NCBI RefSeq assembly: GCF_017255185.1
Contig: NZ_JAFKCZ010000023.1
Span: 1 to 45,156 of the forward strand
Length of the DNA: 45,156 nucleotides
Direction of reading: 5' to 3'
DNA from: Parahaliea mediterranea
GTDB lineage: Bacteria; Pseudomonadota; Gammaproteobacteria; Pseudomonadales; Halieaceae
Shown one piece after another: positions 8,606 to 17,839 of this stretch. Each line of letters begins with the position of its first letter. Within the stretch, counting starts at the first letter, position 1. The notes under the pieces are model-generated. The model did not search any database and was not told the DNA's origin. It worked only from the letters and a program-made list of their open reading frames with translations. The translations under genes were made by a program, and so were the position numbers.

Positions 8606-9706
8606 ATGCCACACTACAGCTACAGCCCGGGCGATGCACTGGGGACCATCTTGGATTGCCACTCCCTTGCCGATGTCCGTGAAAAGATCTTGGCGCCGAC
8701 CTGCAGGCATCTGAATTCCGAAAGCGGCATCTTCGGTTTGATTGACGGCCAGAAACTCGCCGCGCAGGACCATTTTCACGACAGCTATCGCGTATCCGCT
8801 CAGATAACACGTTTGTATTTCGACCAGTTCATCCAGTCGGATCCCGTCATCCAGACGCTGGGCACACGTTTACGCCAGCCGCGACAGAGGCCAACCATCG
8901 AGCTGTTGAATCTGCGGGAAATTCGCAGCTCAAGACAGCTAAACGCCAGTGGCTACTACCGCGACTTCCTGCAGCCCTTCGATTTCCAACACGTACTGGT
9001 ACTGGCATGCCGACCCTCGCCAGCCAGCCCCGACATATTCCTGCTCGGACTTCACCGCAAGCATCTCGACCGGCCCTTCAACCAGCGAGACATCCAGGAA
9101 TTTCGTACCCTCGGCAAGGCCATTCTTCCAGTAATTGGGCGGTTTTCACTTGAAAACCGGCTTGCACAGCTACAATCCGTTATCGACGCACTGGAATCCG
9201 ATAGCGGGCACCGCGCAATAGCGCTGCTTGCTGAAGATGGGAGATATATTTACGGCAACGAACTGGCCAATCACGCCTTTTCACCACTGCACGGCAACTT
9301 TCCCGGCGGCACGGCAGGGCAAGCTGTCCTTGAAAAATGTCGCCAACTCGACAAACGCTCGCGTGGAGCCAGCCAATCCCCGGTATACCTTGAGATCAAC
9401 GCTCCCGGCGGCACGATTGAGTGCACAGTGGAACGCCGGGAAAGTCACGAAGGCAAGGCTCACTATCTGGTCAATGCCCGTCTCCCCGGCGTTCGCGAAA
9501 AACTGTATGCGCGAGGCCGAAGCCACGGTCTGAGCAAGCGCGAACTGGAAGTCGCCTACGAGCTGAGCAAGGGGCTCACCAACGCACAGCTAGCCCAGTC
9601 GCTATCGATCACCGTACGCACTGTCGAAACCCACCTCAGAAGCATGTACGCCAAACTCGGCGTACACAACCGCACGGAACTGGTTAGCAAGCTGACGCCC
9701 CACTGA
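8606..9706 (+). CDS. LuxR-family transcriptional regulator
   Basis: A 366-residue regulator. The C-terminal LuxR/FixJ-type helix-turn-helix (about 308-362) reads GLSKRELEVAYELSKGLTNA, then SITVRTVETHLRSMYAKLGV, with the normal recognition helix. The N-terminal 300 residues do not resemble a receiver or an acyl-homoserine-lactone domain that I can recognise; a PAS- or GAF-like sensor fold is possible. It lies upstream of the TonB receptor on the same strand, separated by 212 bp, and is a candidate regulator of the receptor-SDR-cupin group. Base composition here is slightly less GC-rich than in the neighbours, which could reflect a separate origin. Confidence 0.88.
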   Translation: MPHYSYSPGDALGTILDCHSLADVREKILAPTCRHLNSESGIFGLIDGQKLAAQDHFHDSYRVSAQITRLYFDQFIQSDPVIQTLGTRLRQPRQRPTIELLNLREIRSSRQLNASGYYRDFLQPFDFQHVLVLACRPSPASPDIFLLGLHRKHLDRPFNQRDIQEFRTLGKAILPVIGRFSLENRLAQLQSVIDALESDSGHRAIALLAEDGRYIYGNELANHAFSPLHGNFPGGTAGQAVLEKCRQLDKRSRGASQSPVYLEINAPGGTIECTVERRESHEGKAHYLVNARLPGVREKLYARGRSHGLSKRELEVAYELSKGLTNAQLAQSLSITVRTVETHLRSMYAKLGVHNRTELVSKLTPH

Positions 9707-9918
9707 GCCTTGCAGCCAGGGCAGCGCAATACAACAAGCCGTTCGGGGACCTTTTCCTCCCTCTCATTTGTCTCGCTCGACTGAGCACGCAATCCCGACA
9801 GCCCTGTCCTCCCTACGTAGATTCCGGTATTGAGCGCCGCGCAGTCGGTTCTTCACACTCGCATGCCTGGAATGCTTTCCATCTGTACTAAAAACACTTC
9901 TAAACGCGGGAATTCGCC
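9707..9918. other. intergenic region before the TonB receptor gene
   Basis: 212 bp between the regulator and the receptor. It presumably contains the receptor promoter and operator. I see no clear hairpin with a T-run and no strong consensus promoter or binding palindrome. Confidence 0.4.
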
Positions 9919-12288
9919 ATGCCATCTACAAACCCCTCGAGTCTTGTCAATCTCTGCACCCTCCGCGGTCGCCCTACAGCTCTGGCTACCAGGGGGTTAT
10001 TAACCGCCCTGGTAGCCAGTCAAGCCGCCGTTGGCGGAATCCAGCTGGCAAACGCCGCACCGGCGCTCGAAGAAGTGGTCGTTACCGCGCGCAAACGGGT
10101 GGAAAGCCTGCAAGACACCCCGATTTCCATCAGCGCATTCCGGGGTGAAGACCTGAACGCCCTATCGATCAGCGATTTGACCGGCATTTCCCGCGCAACC
10201 CCCAATCTCGACCTGTCCTCGTCCACCGGTGACGGCGGCGGAAGCAATATACAGGCCACGATACGCGGTATCGGCCAAACCGACTTCCTGATCACCACCG
10301 ATCCGGGCGTCGGCATCTACATGGACGGCGTGTACCTCGGACGTGCCACGGGCGCCAATCTCGACCTGCTCGACGTGGAGCGTATCGAGGTGTTGCGCGG
10401 CCCCCAGGGCACCCTGTTCGGGCGCAACACCATCGGCGGCGCCATCAGCGTCATCACCAGCAAACCCGCGCCGCTACCCGAGGGCTCGGTCCGCCTGACT
10501 ACCGGGCGCTACAACCGCCAGGACATCCACGCTTCCCTGTCGGGCCCGCTGGTCGCCGACACCCTCGGCGGCAGCCTCTCGCTGGCCTCCAACCAGCGGG
10601 ACGGCTACGCCGACCGCGTCGATGGCCGAGAGGCCGGCGATATCGACCAGCAACTGGCGCGTGGCGCCCTCTACTGGACGCCGACAAGTAACCTGGAAGC
10701 CAGCCTTAAACTTGACTACAGCAAGCAGAACCAGGAATCGGTACCCATGGTACTGGCGGAGGTCGACGAGCAAGCCCCGCTGCTATCGCTGTGGAATGCC
10801 CTGGTTAGCGGCCCCCAGGGCACGGCAATCACTGGCGCCCACCCCCAGAGCGATATGTTCCACTCCGACGGTACCGGCGTCAGCGTCAACGACCACGAAA
10901 TTTGGGGTGTTTCCGCAACCCTGGAGTGGGATATCGGCGACCTGACCCTGAAATCGATCTCCGCCTACCGCGACCTGGATGCCGTGTTCGGTCGCGATAC
11001 CGACAACAGTTCCGCCCGCTACGCGGAGACCCGGGACACCGTATCCCAGGATCAGTTCAGCCAGGAGTTCCAGCTCCAGGGCTCATCGCCTGATGCCCGA
11101 CTGAACTGGGTGGCGGGCGCCTACTACTACCACGAGGAAGCGGTGGATCGCATCGACGTCATGATCGCCAATGGCCTCTACGACGCCCTGGAAGGCCTGC
11201 CAGCCAGCGTGGACTGCCTGGCGAGTTCTCCCCCGTCCTGCATGGGCCAGACGCCAGGTGTGCCCGGCGGCGCCGGCAATCCGACCAATGCGGTACTCGA
11301 CCTGATGCTGGACGATTACAACAAAATCGAAACCGACAGCTACGCGGTGTTCGGCCAGGGCTCCTACGATCTCGACGAGCGCGTCTCCGTGACCCTGGGG
11401 CTGCGCTATTCCTACGATGACAAATCCTACACGCTGGACCACTACCGCCTGTCCGCCGGGGAATACATCTTCCACGACAAAACCGTCGCCGAGGACTTCA
11501 CGGCGACCTCCGGCCGCGTCGGCCTGGATTACACCACCGACGATGGCACGCTGCTCTACGTCTCCGCGTCCTACGGCTACAAGAGCGGCGGTTTCAACGG
11601 CCGCCCGACAGCGGAAGGCGAACTCCAATCCTTCGACCCCGAGTACCTGTGGTCCTATGAAATGGGCGCGAAATCACAGTTCTTCGACGACCGCCTGCGT
11701 CTGAACGCCGCCGCCTTCCAGGGTTACTACGAGGATATCCAGCTGCTGGTGCTGTCCGCGGACCCGGACACCGGCACCTTCCTGTCGGCGATCCAGAACG
11801 CCGGGGAAGCGGAAATCCGGGGCATGGAAGTCGAGGTCAGCGCCCTGCTCGGCGCACACTTCCAGCTCGACCTCGGCTCTTCCTACCTGCATAGCAAATA
11901 CACCGATATCGGCGCCGCCGAGGGCATCGACGAAAACAGCTACCTGCCGCGAACGCCACGCTGGAGCCACTACCTCGCCGCCAGCTACCAGCGACCGCTA
12001 CTGGATAGCCTCGACCTCAAGCTGCGGCTGGACTACCAATACCAGAGCAAGATGTACATGGATGTCATCAACACCGAATCCATCGCCAGGGACAGCCTGG
12101 GCCTGTGGAACGTTCGCGCCTCCCTGCTCCCGTCCAGCGAAAGCTACGAACTCGCCATGTTCGTGACCAATCTGACCGGTGAAGCATATATCGACAACGG
12201 CGTGTCGGCGCTTTCCAGTGTCGGGGTCGCCTCGGCGATCCCTGGGCGGCCGCGGGAATGGGGCCTGGAGTTTAACTGGCATTTCTAG
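9919..12288 (+). CDS. TonB-dependent outer-membrane receptor
   Basis: A 789-residue outer-membrane active transporter. A signal region ends near Ala46 (LANA|AP). It is followed at residues 51-60 by EEVVVTARKR, a TonB-box-like start of the mature protein. The plug follows, with DTPISISAF, IRGIGQTDF, GVGIYMDGVYLGRATGANLDLLDVERIEVLRGPQGTLFGRNTIGGAI split over its usual positions. The rest is a beta-barrel rich in aromatic residues ending in Phe (EFNWHF). This subfamily is abundant in sphingomonads and Halieaceae and takes up organic substrates rather than siderophores. With the SDR and cupin genes it suggests uptake and breakdown of one compound, identity unknown. Confidence 0.95.
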   Translation: MPSTNPSSLVNLCTLRGRPTALATRGLLTALVASQAAVGGIQLANAAPALEEVVVTARKRVESLQDTPISISAFRGEDLNALSISDLTGISRATPNLDLSSSTGDGGGSNIQATIRGIGQTDFLITTDPGVGIYMDGVYLGRATGANLDLLDVERIEVLRGPQGTLFGRNTIGGAISVITSKPAPLPEGSVRLTTGRYNRQDIHASLSGPLVADTLGGSLSLASNQRDGYADRVDGREAGDIDQQLARGALYWTPTSNLEASLKLDYSKQNQESVPMVLAEVDEQAPLLSLWNALVSGPQGTAITGAHPQSDMFHSDGTGVSVNDHEIWGVSATLEWDIGDLTLKSISAYRDLDAVFGRDTDNSSARYAETRDTVSQDQFSQEFQLQGSSPDARLNWVAGAYYYHEEAVDRIDVMIANGLYDALEGLPASVDCLASSPPSCMGQTPGVPGGAGNPTNAVLDLMLDDYNKIETDSYAVFGQGSYDLDERVSVTLGLRYSYDDKSYTLDHYRLSAGEYIFHDKTVAEDFTATSGRVGLDYTTDDGTLLYVSASYGYKSGGFNGRPTAEGELQSFDPEYLWSYEMGAKSQFFDDRLRLNAAAFQGYYEDIQLLVLSADPDTGTFLSAIQNAGEAEIRGMEVEVSALLGAHFQLDLGSSYLHSKYTDIGAAEGIDENSYLPRTPRWSHYLAASYQRPLLDSLDLKLRLDYQYQSKMYMDVINTESIARDSLGLWNVRASLLPSSESYELAMFVTNLTGEAYIDNGVSALSSVGVASAIPGRPREWGLEFNWHF

Positions 12289-12344
12289 CCCGGACCAAAG
12301 CGGATATCCAAACCACGAAACATTCACCAAAGGGAGAATCAACA

Positions 12345-13130
12345 ATGACCCGCAACGGACGTGTTCAGGGCAAGTCCGCCCTGGTAACAGGCGCCGCCGC
12401 CGGCCTGGGCTACGCCATGGCCAAGCGACTCGCGGAGGAGGGCGCATCGGTCATTATCACCGACATTCAAACCGACCTGGGCAAGGAGGCCGCGGATCGC
12501 CTGGGCATCGAGTTTATCCGCCAGGACGTTACATCCGAGGAAGACTGGCGGACGGTCACCGACCAAGTCATCCACCGCCACGGGCAGCTCGATGTCCTGG
12601 TCAACAACGCAGGCTACGGCGGCGATGCCACCCAGAACTCACCGGCCTCCACCACCGTGGAGGAGTGGCGCAAGCTACAGAAGATCAACGCTGAAAGTGT
12701 CTTCCTGGGCTGCCGTCACGCCATTGAGTCCATGTCCCCGGGCGGCGCCATTGTCAACCTGTCCTCCCTAGCCGCCCTGATGGCCACCCCCTTTCTCACG
12801 GCCTACGGCGCCAGCAAGGCGGCGGTCACCCACCTGACCCAGTCGGTGGCCCTGCACTGCGCCAGAAGCGGCACGGGCATCCGCTGCAACAGCGTGCACC
12901 CCGGAAATATCGACACCGCCATGCTGGCGGCAGGGATCGAGCAGATGGCGCGGGCCAGCGGCCAGCAACCCGAAGCCGTGCGGGAACAGTTCCTCGGCCG
13001 AATTCCCCTGGGATATTTCGGCGACCCCGAGGACATCGCCCACATGGTGCTGTTCCTGGCCTCCGATGAATCCCGCTACATCACCGGCAACCAGTTCGTC
13101 GTCGATGGCGGTATCCACTTGAACGGCTAG
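12345..13130 (+). CDS. short-chain dehydrogenase/reductase (SDR)
   Basis: A 261-residue classical SDR oxidoreductase. The nucleotide site TGAAAGLG is at 15-22 and Asp40 in VIITDIQ suggests NAD(H) preference. NNAG is at 87-90. The catalytic triad comprises Ser140 or Ser141 and the YGASK box with Tyr154 and Lys158. The C-terminal pattern ITGNQFVVDGGIHLNG is typical of the 3-alpha/20-beta-hydroxysteroid and cyclohexanol dehydrogenase groups. A good AAGGGAGA precedes the ATG. It follows the TonB receptor by 56 bp and precedes the cupin gene by about 50 bp, so one catabolic operon is likely. The substrate cannot be read from sequence. Confidence 0.93.
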   Translation: MTRNGRVQGKSALVTGAAAGLGYAMAKRLAEEGASVIITDIQTDLGKEAADRLGIEFIRQDVTSEEDWRTVTDQVIHRHGQLDVLVNNAGYGGDATQNSPASTTVEEWRKLQKINAESVFLGCRHAIESMSPGGAIVNLSSLAALMATPFLTAYGASKAAVTHLTQSVALHCARSGTGIRCNSVHPGNIDTAMLAAGIEQMARASGQQPEAVREQFLGRIPLGYFGDPEDIAHMVLFLASDESRYITGNQFVVDGGIHLNG

Positions 13131-13180
13131 CGATCGCTCACTGGCTGCCAACAACTCTCCATAGCAAAGAGGAAATGACC

Positions 13181-13681
13181 ATGTCAGACCCATCTAAATT
13201 CAGTGGCAACAACCCGATCCAGATCAACGTGCCGCACAAGCCGACCTTTTTCGATCCGGCCACCATTCCGTGGACGGAGTGGGTGATGCCCGGGACCTAC
13301 TTCAAGCTGCTCACCGTGCGCGAGCACAGCGGCGGCTTCAGCATGCTGCTCAAGGTCGACCCCAACACCGAGGCTCCCCCCCACCACCACATCGGCAACG
13401 CCGAGGCCTTTATTCTCGAAGGCGAATTCGGATACGGGGAAGATGACCGCGGCGGCGTCTGGACTCATTCGCTGGAGCCGGGCGGGGCCATCCACGTGGC
13501 CGACTCCCCCACTGGGGTCATTATGTTCGCGGTTGGCGATGGCCCCATCGTGGGCTACAACGATGATGGCAGCGTGGGCGCGGTTGTCGACTGCCGCCTC
13601 ATGTACGAGCTGGCCAAGGCCAACAACGCCGCCGATCACATCGAGTTTTCCCACCACTTTTCAATGGAGGGCAGCCGCTAG
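13181..13681 (+). CDS. cupin-domain protein (ChrR/dihydroxyacetophenone-dioxygenase-like)
   Basis: A 166-residue single-domain cupin. The metal site is visible as PPHHHIGNAEAFILEGEFGYG, with His68-70 and Glu75. The layout resembles the small cupins annotated as 2,4'-dihydroxyacetophenone dioxygenase-like or cupin_7. A role as non-haem metal oxygenase or ring-cleavage enzyme in the same pathway as the upstream SDR is plausible. I chose the ATG at 13181 because AAAGAGGA lies about eight bases before it; the in-frame ATG at 13175 would leave only two bases. Confidence 0.85.
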   Translation: MSDPSKFSGNNPIQINVPHKPTFFDPATIPWTEWVMPGTYFKLLTVREHSGGFSMLLKVDPNTEAPPHHHIGNAEAFILEGEFGYGEDDRGGVWTHSLEPGGAIHVADSPTGVIMFAVGDGPIVGYNDDGSVGAVVDCRLMYELAKANNAADHIEFSHHFSMEGSR

Positions 13682-13700
13682 CGCGCCTCGGCCGACAGAC

Positions 13701-13733
13701 GAGGCCGCATCCGCCTTGGGCGGGTCCGGCCTC
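13701..13733 (+). terminator. hairpin after the cupin gene, possible terminator
   Basis: GAGGCCG pairs with CGGCCTC, and inside it ATCCGC pairs with GCGGGT (one G-T pair), around a CTTGG-type loop. It starts 20 bp after the cupin stop, between convergent genes. No T-run follows, so termination is uncertain. Confidence 0.4.
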
Positions 13734-13841
13734 CCACATCGATGCTGCCCCGCCGAGCCACTGCCCCGCTCCGCGCCGGCAAGTCATGCGATCACATCAC
13801 TCCCGAAACCGGCTTCGCGGCACCTCGCGGCTGGCTAAAAC

Positions 13842-16166
13842 TCACTTTGAAGACGCGGCATCGCGTTCGTTGTAGATCCACCAGGGCGGCAGCAACTCGC
13901 GGTAAGCGGCCTGGCGGTAGCGGCTGTCGACCAGCAGCGCCCGCCCCCGGTCCCCGGTGTCGCGGATCACCCGGCCCAGTGCCTGGCTGACTTTCTGCAT
14001 CCCCGGGTATTGGTAGGCGTAGGTGAAGCCATCGCCGTATTTTTCCCGGTAGAAGTTCCGCTGGGCGTTGCTGTCGCGGTTGACCTGGGGCAGGCCGACC
14101 CCCACCACCACCACGCTGGCCAGGCGCTCCCCCGGCAGGTCGATACCCTCGCCGAACACGCCCCCCAGGACGCAGAAGGCCGCCACGTCCCGGCGGCGCT
14201 CCAGCAGGTCCAGCAGCGCATCCCGCTCGGGATCGCCATCGCCCGGGGCCTGTGTCGCCACATGGCGGCCGGGAATCTCCCCCACCGCTTCGAGGCAATC
14301 GCGCAGGTAGCGGTAGGACGGGAAATACAGCAGGCAGTTGCCCGGCGCCTGACGCAACCAGTCCCGCAACAGCGCGACCAGCGCCGGCAGGGAGGCCTGC
14401 CGCTGTTGAAAGCGGGTGTCGATATGGGTGGCCAGCTCCACCTGTAACTGCTCGCGGGCGAAGGGCGAGGCCGCGCGATAACATACCGCCTGTGCGTCGA
14501 AGCCCAGTGCGTCTCGGGCCCAGTGCCAGGGCGACAGGGTGGCGGAGAAAGCCACCACCGCGTGGCAGGTGGCCTGGCGCGCCGCCAGCAGCCGCGCCGG
14601 GTCGAGGCAGTTAAAGTGCACTTCCAGGCCTTGCGCGCCCTCGCCGCGATGCAGTTCGCAGCGAAACTCCGGGCCCCAATTCTCGGCGCAGCGCAGCAAT
14701 TGCAGTACATCGAAGTACAGGTCCATCAACCGGCGGTGGCGCACCAACGCCACCGGCTGCCTGGCCAGCTGCTCGCCCATGTCGGCGGCAAATTGCTGCA
14801 GGGCCTGCAGCAACGCGGTCGGCGCCTGCGCCCGGCCGTCCCAGTCCGCCTCCCGCCACGCCTCCTTGCCCAGCGCCAGCAACACCCGGTTGAGGCGGTT
14901 GAGTCCCCGCCTGGGCGCGCGCCCCTGTGAGCCCCCCTTCGGCGCCTCCGCTTGCCATTCCCGCCGCGCCGCCAGCACCGCGGACTTGCGCAGCCGGGCG
15001 CTGTACATGCCCCGCGCCCGCGGGCCCAGGTTGTGGGCCTCGTCCAGCAGCACCGTTGTGCGTTCGCCGGTGTCGCGGTGGAGCGGCGACAGGGCGGGGC
15101 TCAGGCTATAGAGATAGTGGACGTCGGCGATCAGGGTATCCATCCAGGGCTCCAGGTCCCAGGCCAGCTCGTAGGGGCAGACCTGGAACTCACGGCCCAG
15201 CGCCTGCAGGTCCTCGCGGCGCAGGGCGGGCCGCGCCAGCGCGGCGGCCAGGGCCGCCGGCAGGCGGTCGTAGTAACCGCGGGCGAAGGGGCAGTCATCG
15301 CCGTGACAGGCCGAGCCCGGGGACAGGCACACCCGCTCCTTCGCCGACAAGGTCATGGCGCGGCCGCGATAGCCCGCCACTGCCAGCGCGGCCACGGCCT
15401 GCTCCGCGGCGCGGCGGCCGGCGGTCTTGGCGGTGCAAAACACCACCCGCTCGTGCTTGCCGCGACCCAGGGCCTTCAGCGCCGGGTAGAGCACCGCCAG
15501 GGTCTTGCCCAGGCCGGTGGGCGCCTCCAGCATCAGCTGGCCGCCGCGGTCGATGCACTTGTAGGCCCGCTCCGCCAGATCCCGCTGGCCGGCGCGAAAA
15601 CCGGCGTGGGGAAAGGGCAGTTCCCGCAGACTGTCGTCGCGCGCCGAGCGCAGCGCGACCACGCGGCGCAACCAGTCGGCGAAGCGCGCCAGGGCGTCGC
15701 CCAGGAACGCATCCAGTTCCTCGCGGCTGTAACGCTGTTCCAGGGGATACTCCCGGTCCTCGTCCAGGTGCAGCCAGGTCAATCTCACGTCGAGGGCCGG
15801 CAAGTCCCGCGCGGCCGCGATCATCGCCGCGTACAGCCGCCCCTGGGCGAGGTGCATCCGGCTGACGGCCGGCGCAATGCCGGCGGGCGCCACCCGGCAG
15901 GTCTTGATCTCCTCAACCAGCCCCGCCGCGGGGTCGTAGCCGTCGGCGCGACCGCGCAGGCGCAGGCGCAGGGCCAGCCCATCCAGTTCACAGCGGTAAT
16001 CGACAGGGTATTCGCCGCGGTAGCTGTCGCCGCGGCGGCGGTAAATGCGCTGGTGGCCCTCGATGCCCTCGACCGCGGTGGGCGAGGGGCGAAAACGGTG
16101 GTCGATGTCACCCTCGCGAAAGCAAAAGCGCACCAGATCGCCCACCGACAGGGTCAGTTCAGTCAT
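13842..16166 (-). CDS. Rad3/DinG-type iron-sulfur helicase with N-terminal nuclease-like domain
   Basis: A 774-residue protein. Residues 1-190 look like a PD-(D/E)XK nuclease fold: GRADGYDPAAGLVEEIKTCR gives Asp75, Glu86 and Lys88. The helicase core follows with Walker A EAPTGLGKT (214-222), four cysteines placed as in XPD/DinG iron-sulfur helicases (Cys280, 287, 292, 330) and LLDEAHNL (DEAH at about 375). The C-terminal motor domain has FSATLSPW, GVFGEGIDLPG and QALGRVIRDTGD. A role in DNA repair or recombination is expected. Its start overlaps the end of the FAN1-type nuclease gene by eight bases, so the two are translated together and probably act together on crosslinked or branched DNA. 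Confidence 0.92.
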   Translation of the reverse strand: MTELTLSVGDLVRFCFREGDIDHRFRPSPTAVEGIEGHQRIYRRRGDSYRGEYPVDYRCELDGLALRLRLRGRADGYDPAAGLVEEIKTCRVAPAGIAPAVSRMHLAQGRLYAAMIAAARDLPALDVRLTWLHLDEDREYPLEQRYSREELDAFLGDALARFADWLRRVVALRSARDDSLRELPFPHAGFRAGQRDLAERAYKCIDRGGQLMLEAPTGLGKTLAVLYPALKALGRGKHERVVFCTAKTAGRRAAEQAVAALAVAGYRGRAMTLSAKERVCLSPGSACHGDDCPFARGYYDRLPAALAAALARPALRREDLQALGREFQVCPYELAWDLEPWMDTLIADVHYLYSLSPALSPLHRDTGERTTVLLDEAHNLGPRARGMYSARLRKSAVLAARREWQAEAPKGGSQGRAPRRGLNRLNRVLLALGKEAWREADWDGRAQAPTALLQALQQFAADMGEQLARQPVALVRHRRLMDLYFDVLQLLRCAENWGPEFRCELHRGEGAQGLEVHFNCLDPARLLAARQATCHAVVAFSATLSPWHWARDALGFDAQAVCYRAASPFAREQLQVELATHIDTRFQQRQASLPALVALLRDWLRQAPGNCLLYFPSYRYLRDCLEAVGEIPGRHVATQAPGDGDPERDALLDLLERRRDVAAFCVLGGVFGEGIDLPGERLASVVVVGVGLPQVNRDSNAQRNFYREKYGDGFTYAYQYPGMQKVSQALGRVIRDTGDRGRALLVDSRYRQAAYRELLPPWWIYNERDAASSK

Positions 16167-17835
16167 CGCGCCACCGCACCCAGGCCACGGCGGCGGGGAT
16201 GTCCTGCTCGCCGAAAAAGCGCAACCAGCGCTTCTGGCTCTCCTGCAGGGCGTCGCCCGGTCCCTTGACCTCGATCATGCAGTACTCCCCGGGCCGCTCC
16301 CCCAATGCCAGCAGGTCGGGAAATCCGCGCCGGCACTCGCCGGGATCGAACAGCATGCGCCGCCACATCGCCAGCAGGTGCGAAGCGGGAATGCGCGCCA
16401 GCGCGGCCTCCACCAGCGCCAGCGGCAGCGCGCGCCAATGCACCCAGTGGCACTGCAGGCCCTGGTAGCGCCGGTAGGCGGCGCCCAATTCCGCCGCCAG
16501 GTCGGCTTCCGCCAGTCTCTCGAGGCGCCGGTCCAGCATCGACCTCCGGTTGCGGTAGAAGCCGCCGTCGTACATGTCCGCCGGCACGGCCTGGTAGGGG
16601 TTGTGGAAAGCGCCCGCCACCGGGCTGAACATTTCCTCCCAGAAGGCCAGGCCAAACAGGCCGTTAACCAGGGTATTTTCCACGTAGTACACCGCGGCCC
16701 AGTCCGCCGCCAGGGCCCGGGCGGCCGCCAGTTCCACCCGCTCCGCGGCCCGCTCTAGTGACAGATCCAGGCGCGCGAAGCTGTCCCGCGGCCGGCGCGC
16801 GGGCGTGTCACCGGCGCGGCGCTGCACCCGCGGCAGTATGCGCCGCGCGGCCTCGCGCTCCTCCTCGCCCCAGGGAGTATCGAGAATCTCGCGGCACAGA
16901 GCGATGGCGCCGCGCCAGTCCTGTTGCGCCTCCAGCACCCGGGCGGCGCGCTCCCGGGCCGGATGCAGGGCGCTGCGGCGGTACAGTGACAGGGCGGTGT
17001 CGAGTTCCCCGCAACGCTCCAATTGGCGCGCCACGCGGTTGAACAGTCGCCACCAGCGCCGCTCGCTGGCGCAATGATTGACGCTAATATCGAGCAACGA
17101 ACGGGCCAGCGCGACAATACCGGCATCGTCTCCGGCCTCGCGCAACACGGCGTAGTGGTCCGCCAGCCGGCCACAGGCGAGGTAGTCCTCCACCGAGGGC
17201 CGGTCGGGAAACAGGCGGTGCGCCCGGTCGAGACGGTAGGGGTGGTAGGTCGCCACCCCGAGGTCACTGAGGATGAAATCGGTCAGGCTCTGCCGGCGGT
17301 TGCCGAAAAACAGCAGTTGCAGGCACTCCATCCGGTCGAGCCCGGTGGCGGCCACCGGCGCCTCGCCGTCCGCGCCGCGCGCCACCGCCAGCAGGTCGGC
17401 CCCCTCCGCCTCCGACCACTGCGCGATCGCGGCAAGCGCGGCGCGCTTGTCGCCGCGCAGGCCCCGCAGGGCCCGCGGGAACAGTCCGCCCAGCTCCGCG
17501 CGGGTGTACAGCCGGCCCAGCTCTTCGACAGCCAGGACTTCGGCCGCCACCAGGTAGCCCGCCGCGCGCAACTCGGCCAGGGGCGCGGACAGGGAGCCGA
17601 TCTCGGCATAGTCGAGCCGCCGCGGGCGGAACCAGGGGCCCACCCGGGACACCAGGCGCAGATAAAGGCACTGGGCCTGCACGGTCAGGGCGCGAAAGCC
17701 GGCCAGCCAGTCCCGCTCGTCGGCGGTCAGCAGGTCGCCGTACTGCGCCTCCACCGTCCGGCACAGGGCCAGGAAATTGTCGCGATAGTAGCGCGGTGGC
17801 AACGCCACCGCCTCCCCGCCGGCGGGCCCGGCCAA
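16159..17835 (-). CDS. FAN1-type VRR-NUC nuclease
   Basis: A protein of up to 558 residues with a C-terminal VRR-NUC domain: GFPDLLAL, then CMIEVKGPGD and LQESQKRWLRFF. Asp507, Glu522 and Lys524 form the PD-(D/E)XK active site. The long N-terminal part (LTADERDWLAGFRALTVQAQ; YTRAELGGLF) fits the SAP-like and TPR parts of bacterial FAN1, a 5'-flap and interstrand-crosslink repair nuclease known structurally from Pseudomonas. The first possible start, a TTG at 17835, lies four bases after the EamA stop. A GTG at 17808 is an alternative with GGGGAG close by, so the exact start is open. It overlaps the helicase gene downstream. Confidence 0.9.
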   Translation of the reverse strand: MAGPAGGEAVALPPRYYRDNFLALCRTVEAQYGDLLTADERDWLAGFRALTVQAQCLYLRLVSRVGPWFRPRRLDYAEIGSLSAPLAELRAAGYLVAAEVLAVEELGRLYTRAELGGLFPRALRGLRGDKRAALAAIAQWSEAEGADLLAVARGADGEAPVAATGLDRMECLQLLFFGNRRQSLTDFILSDLGVATYHPYRLDRAHRLFPDRPSVEDYLACGRLADHYAVLREAGDDAGIVALARSLLDISVNHCASERRWWRLFNRVARQLERCGELDTALSLYRRSALHPARERAARVLEAQQDWRGAIALCREILDTPWGEEEREAARRILPRVQRRAGDTPARRPRDSFARLDLSLERAAERVELAAARALAADWAAVYYVENTLVNGLFGLAFWEEMFSPVAGAFHNPYQAVPADMYDGGFYRNRRSMLDRRLERLAEADLAAELGAAYRRYQGLQCHWVHWRALPLALVEAALARIPASHLLAMWRRMLFDPGECRRGFPDLLALGERPGEYCMIEVKGPGDALQESQKRWLRFFGEQDIPAAVAWVRWRDD

Positions 17836-17839
17836 GGCC

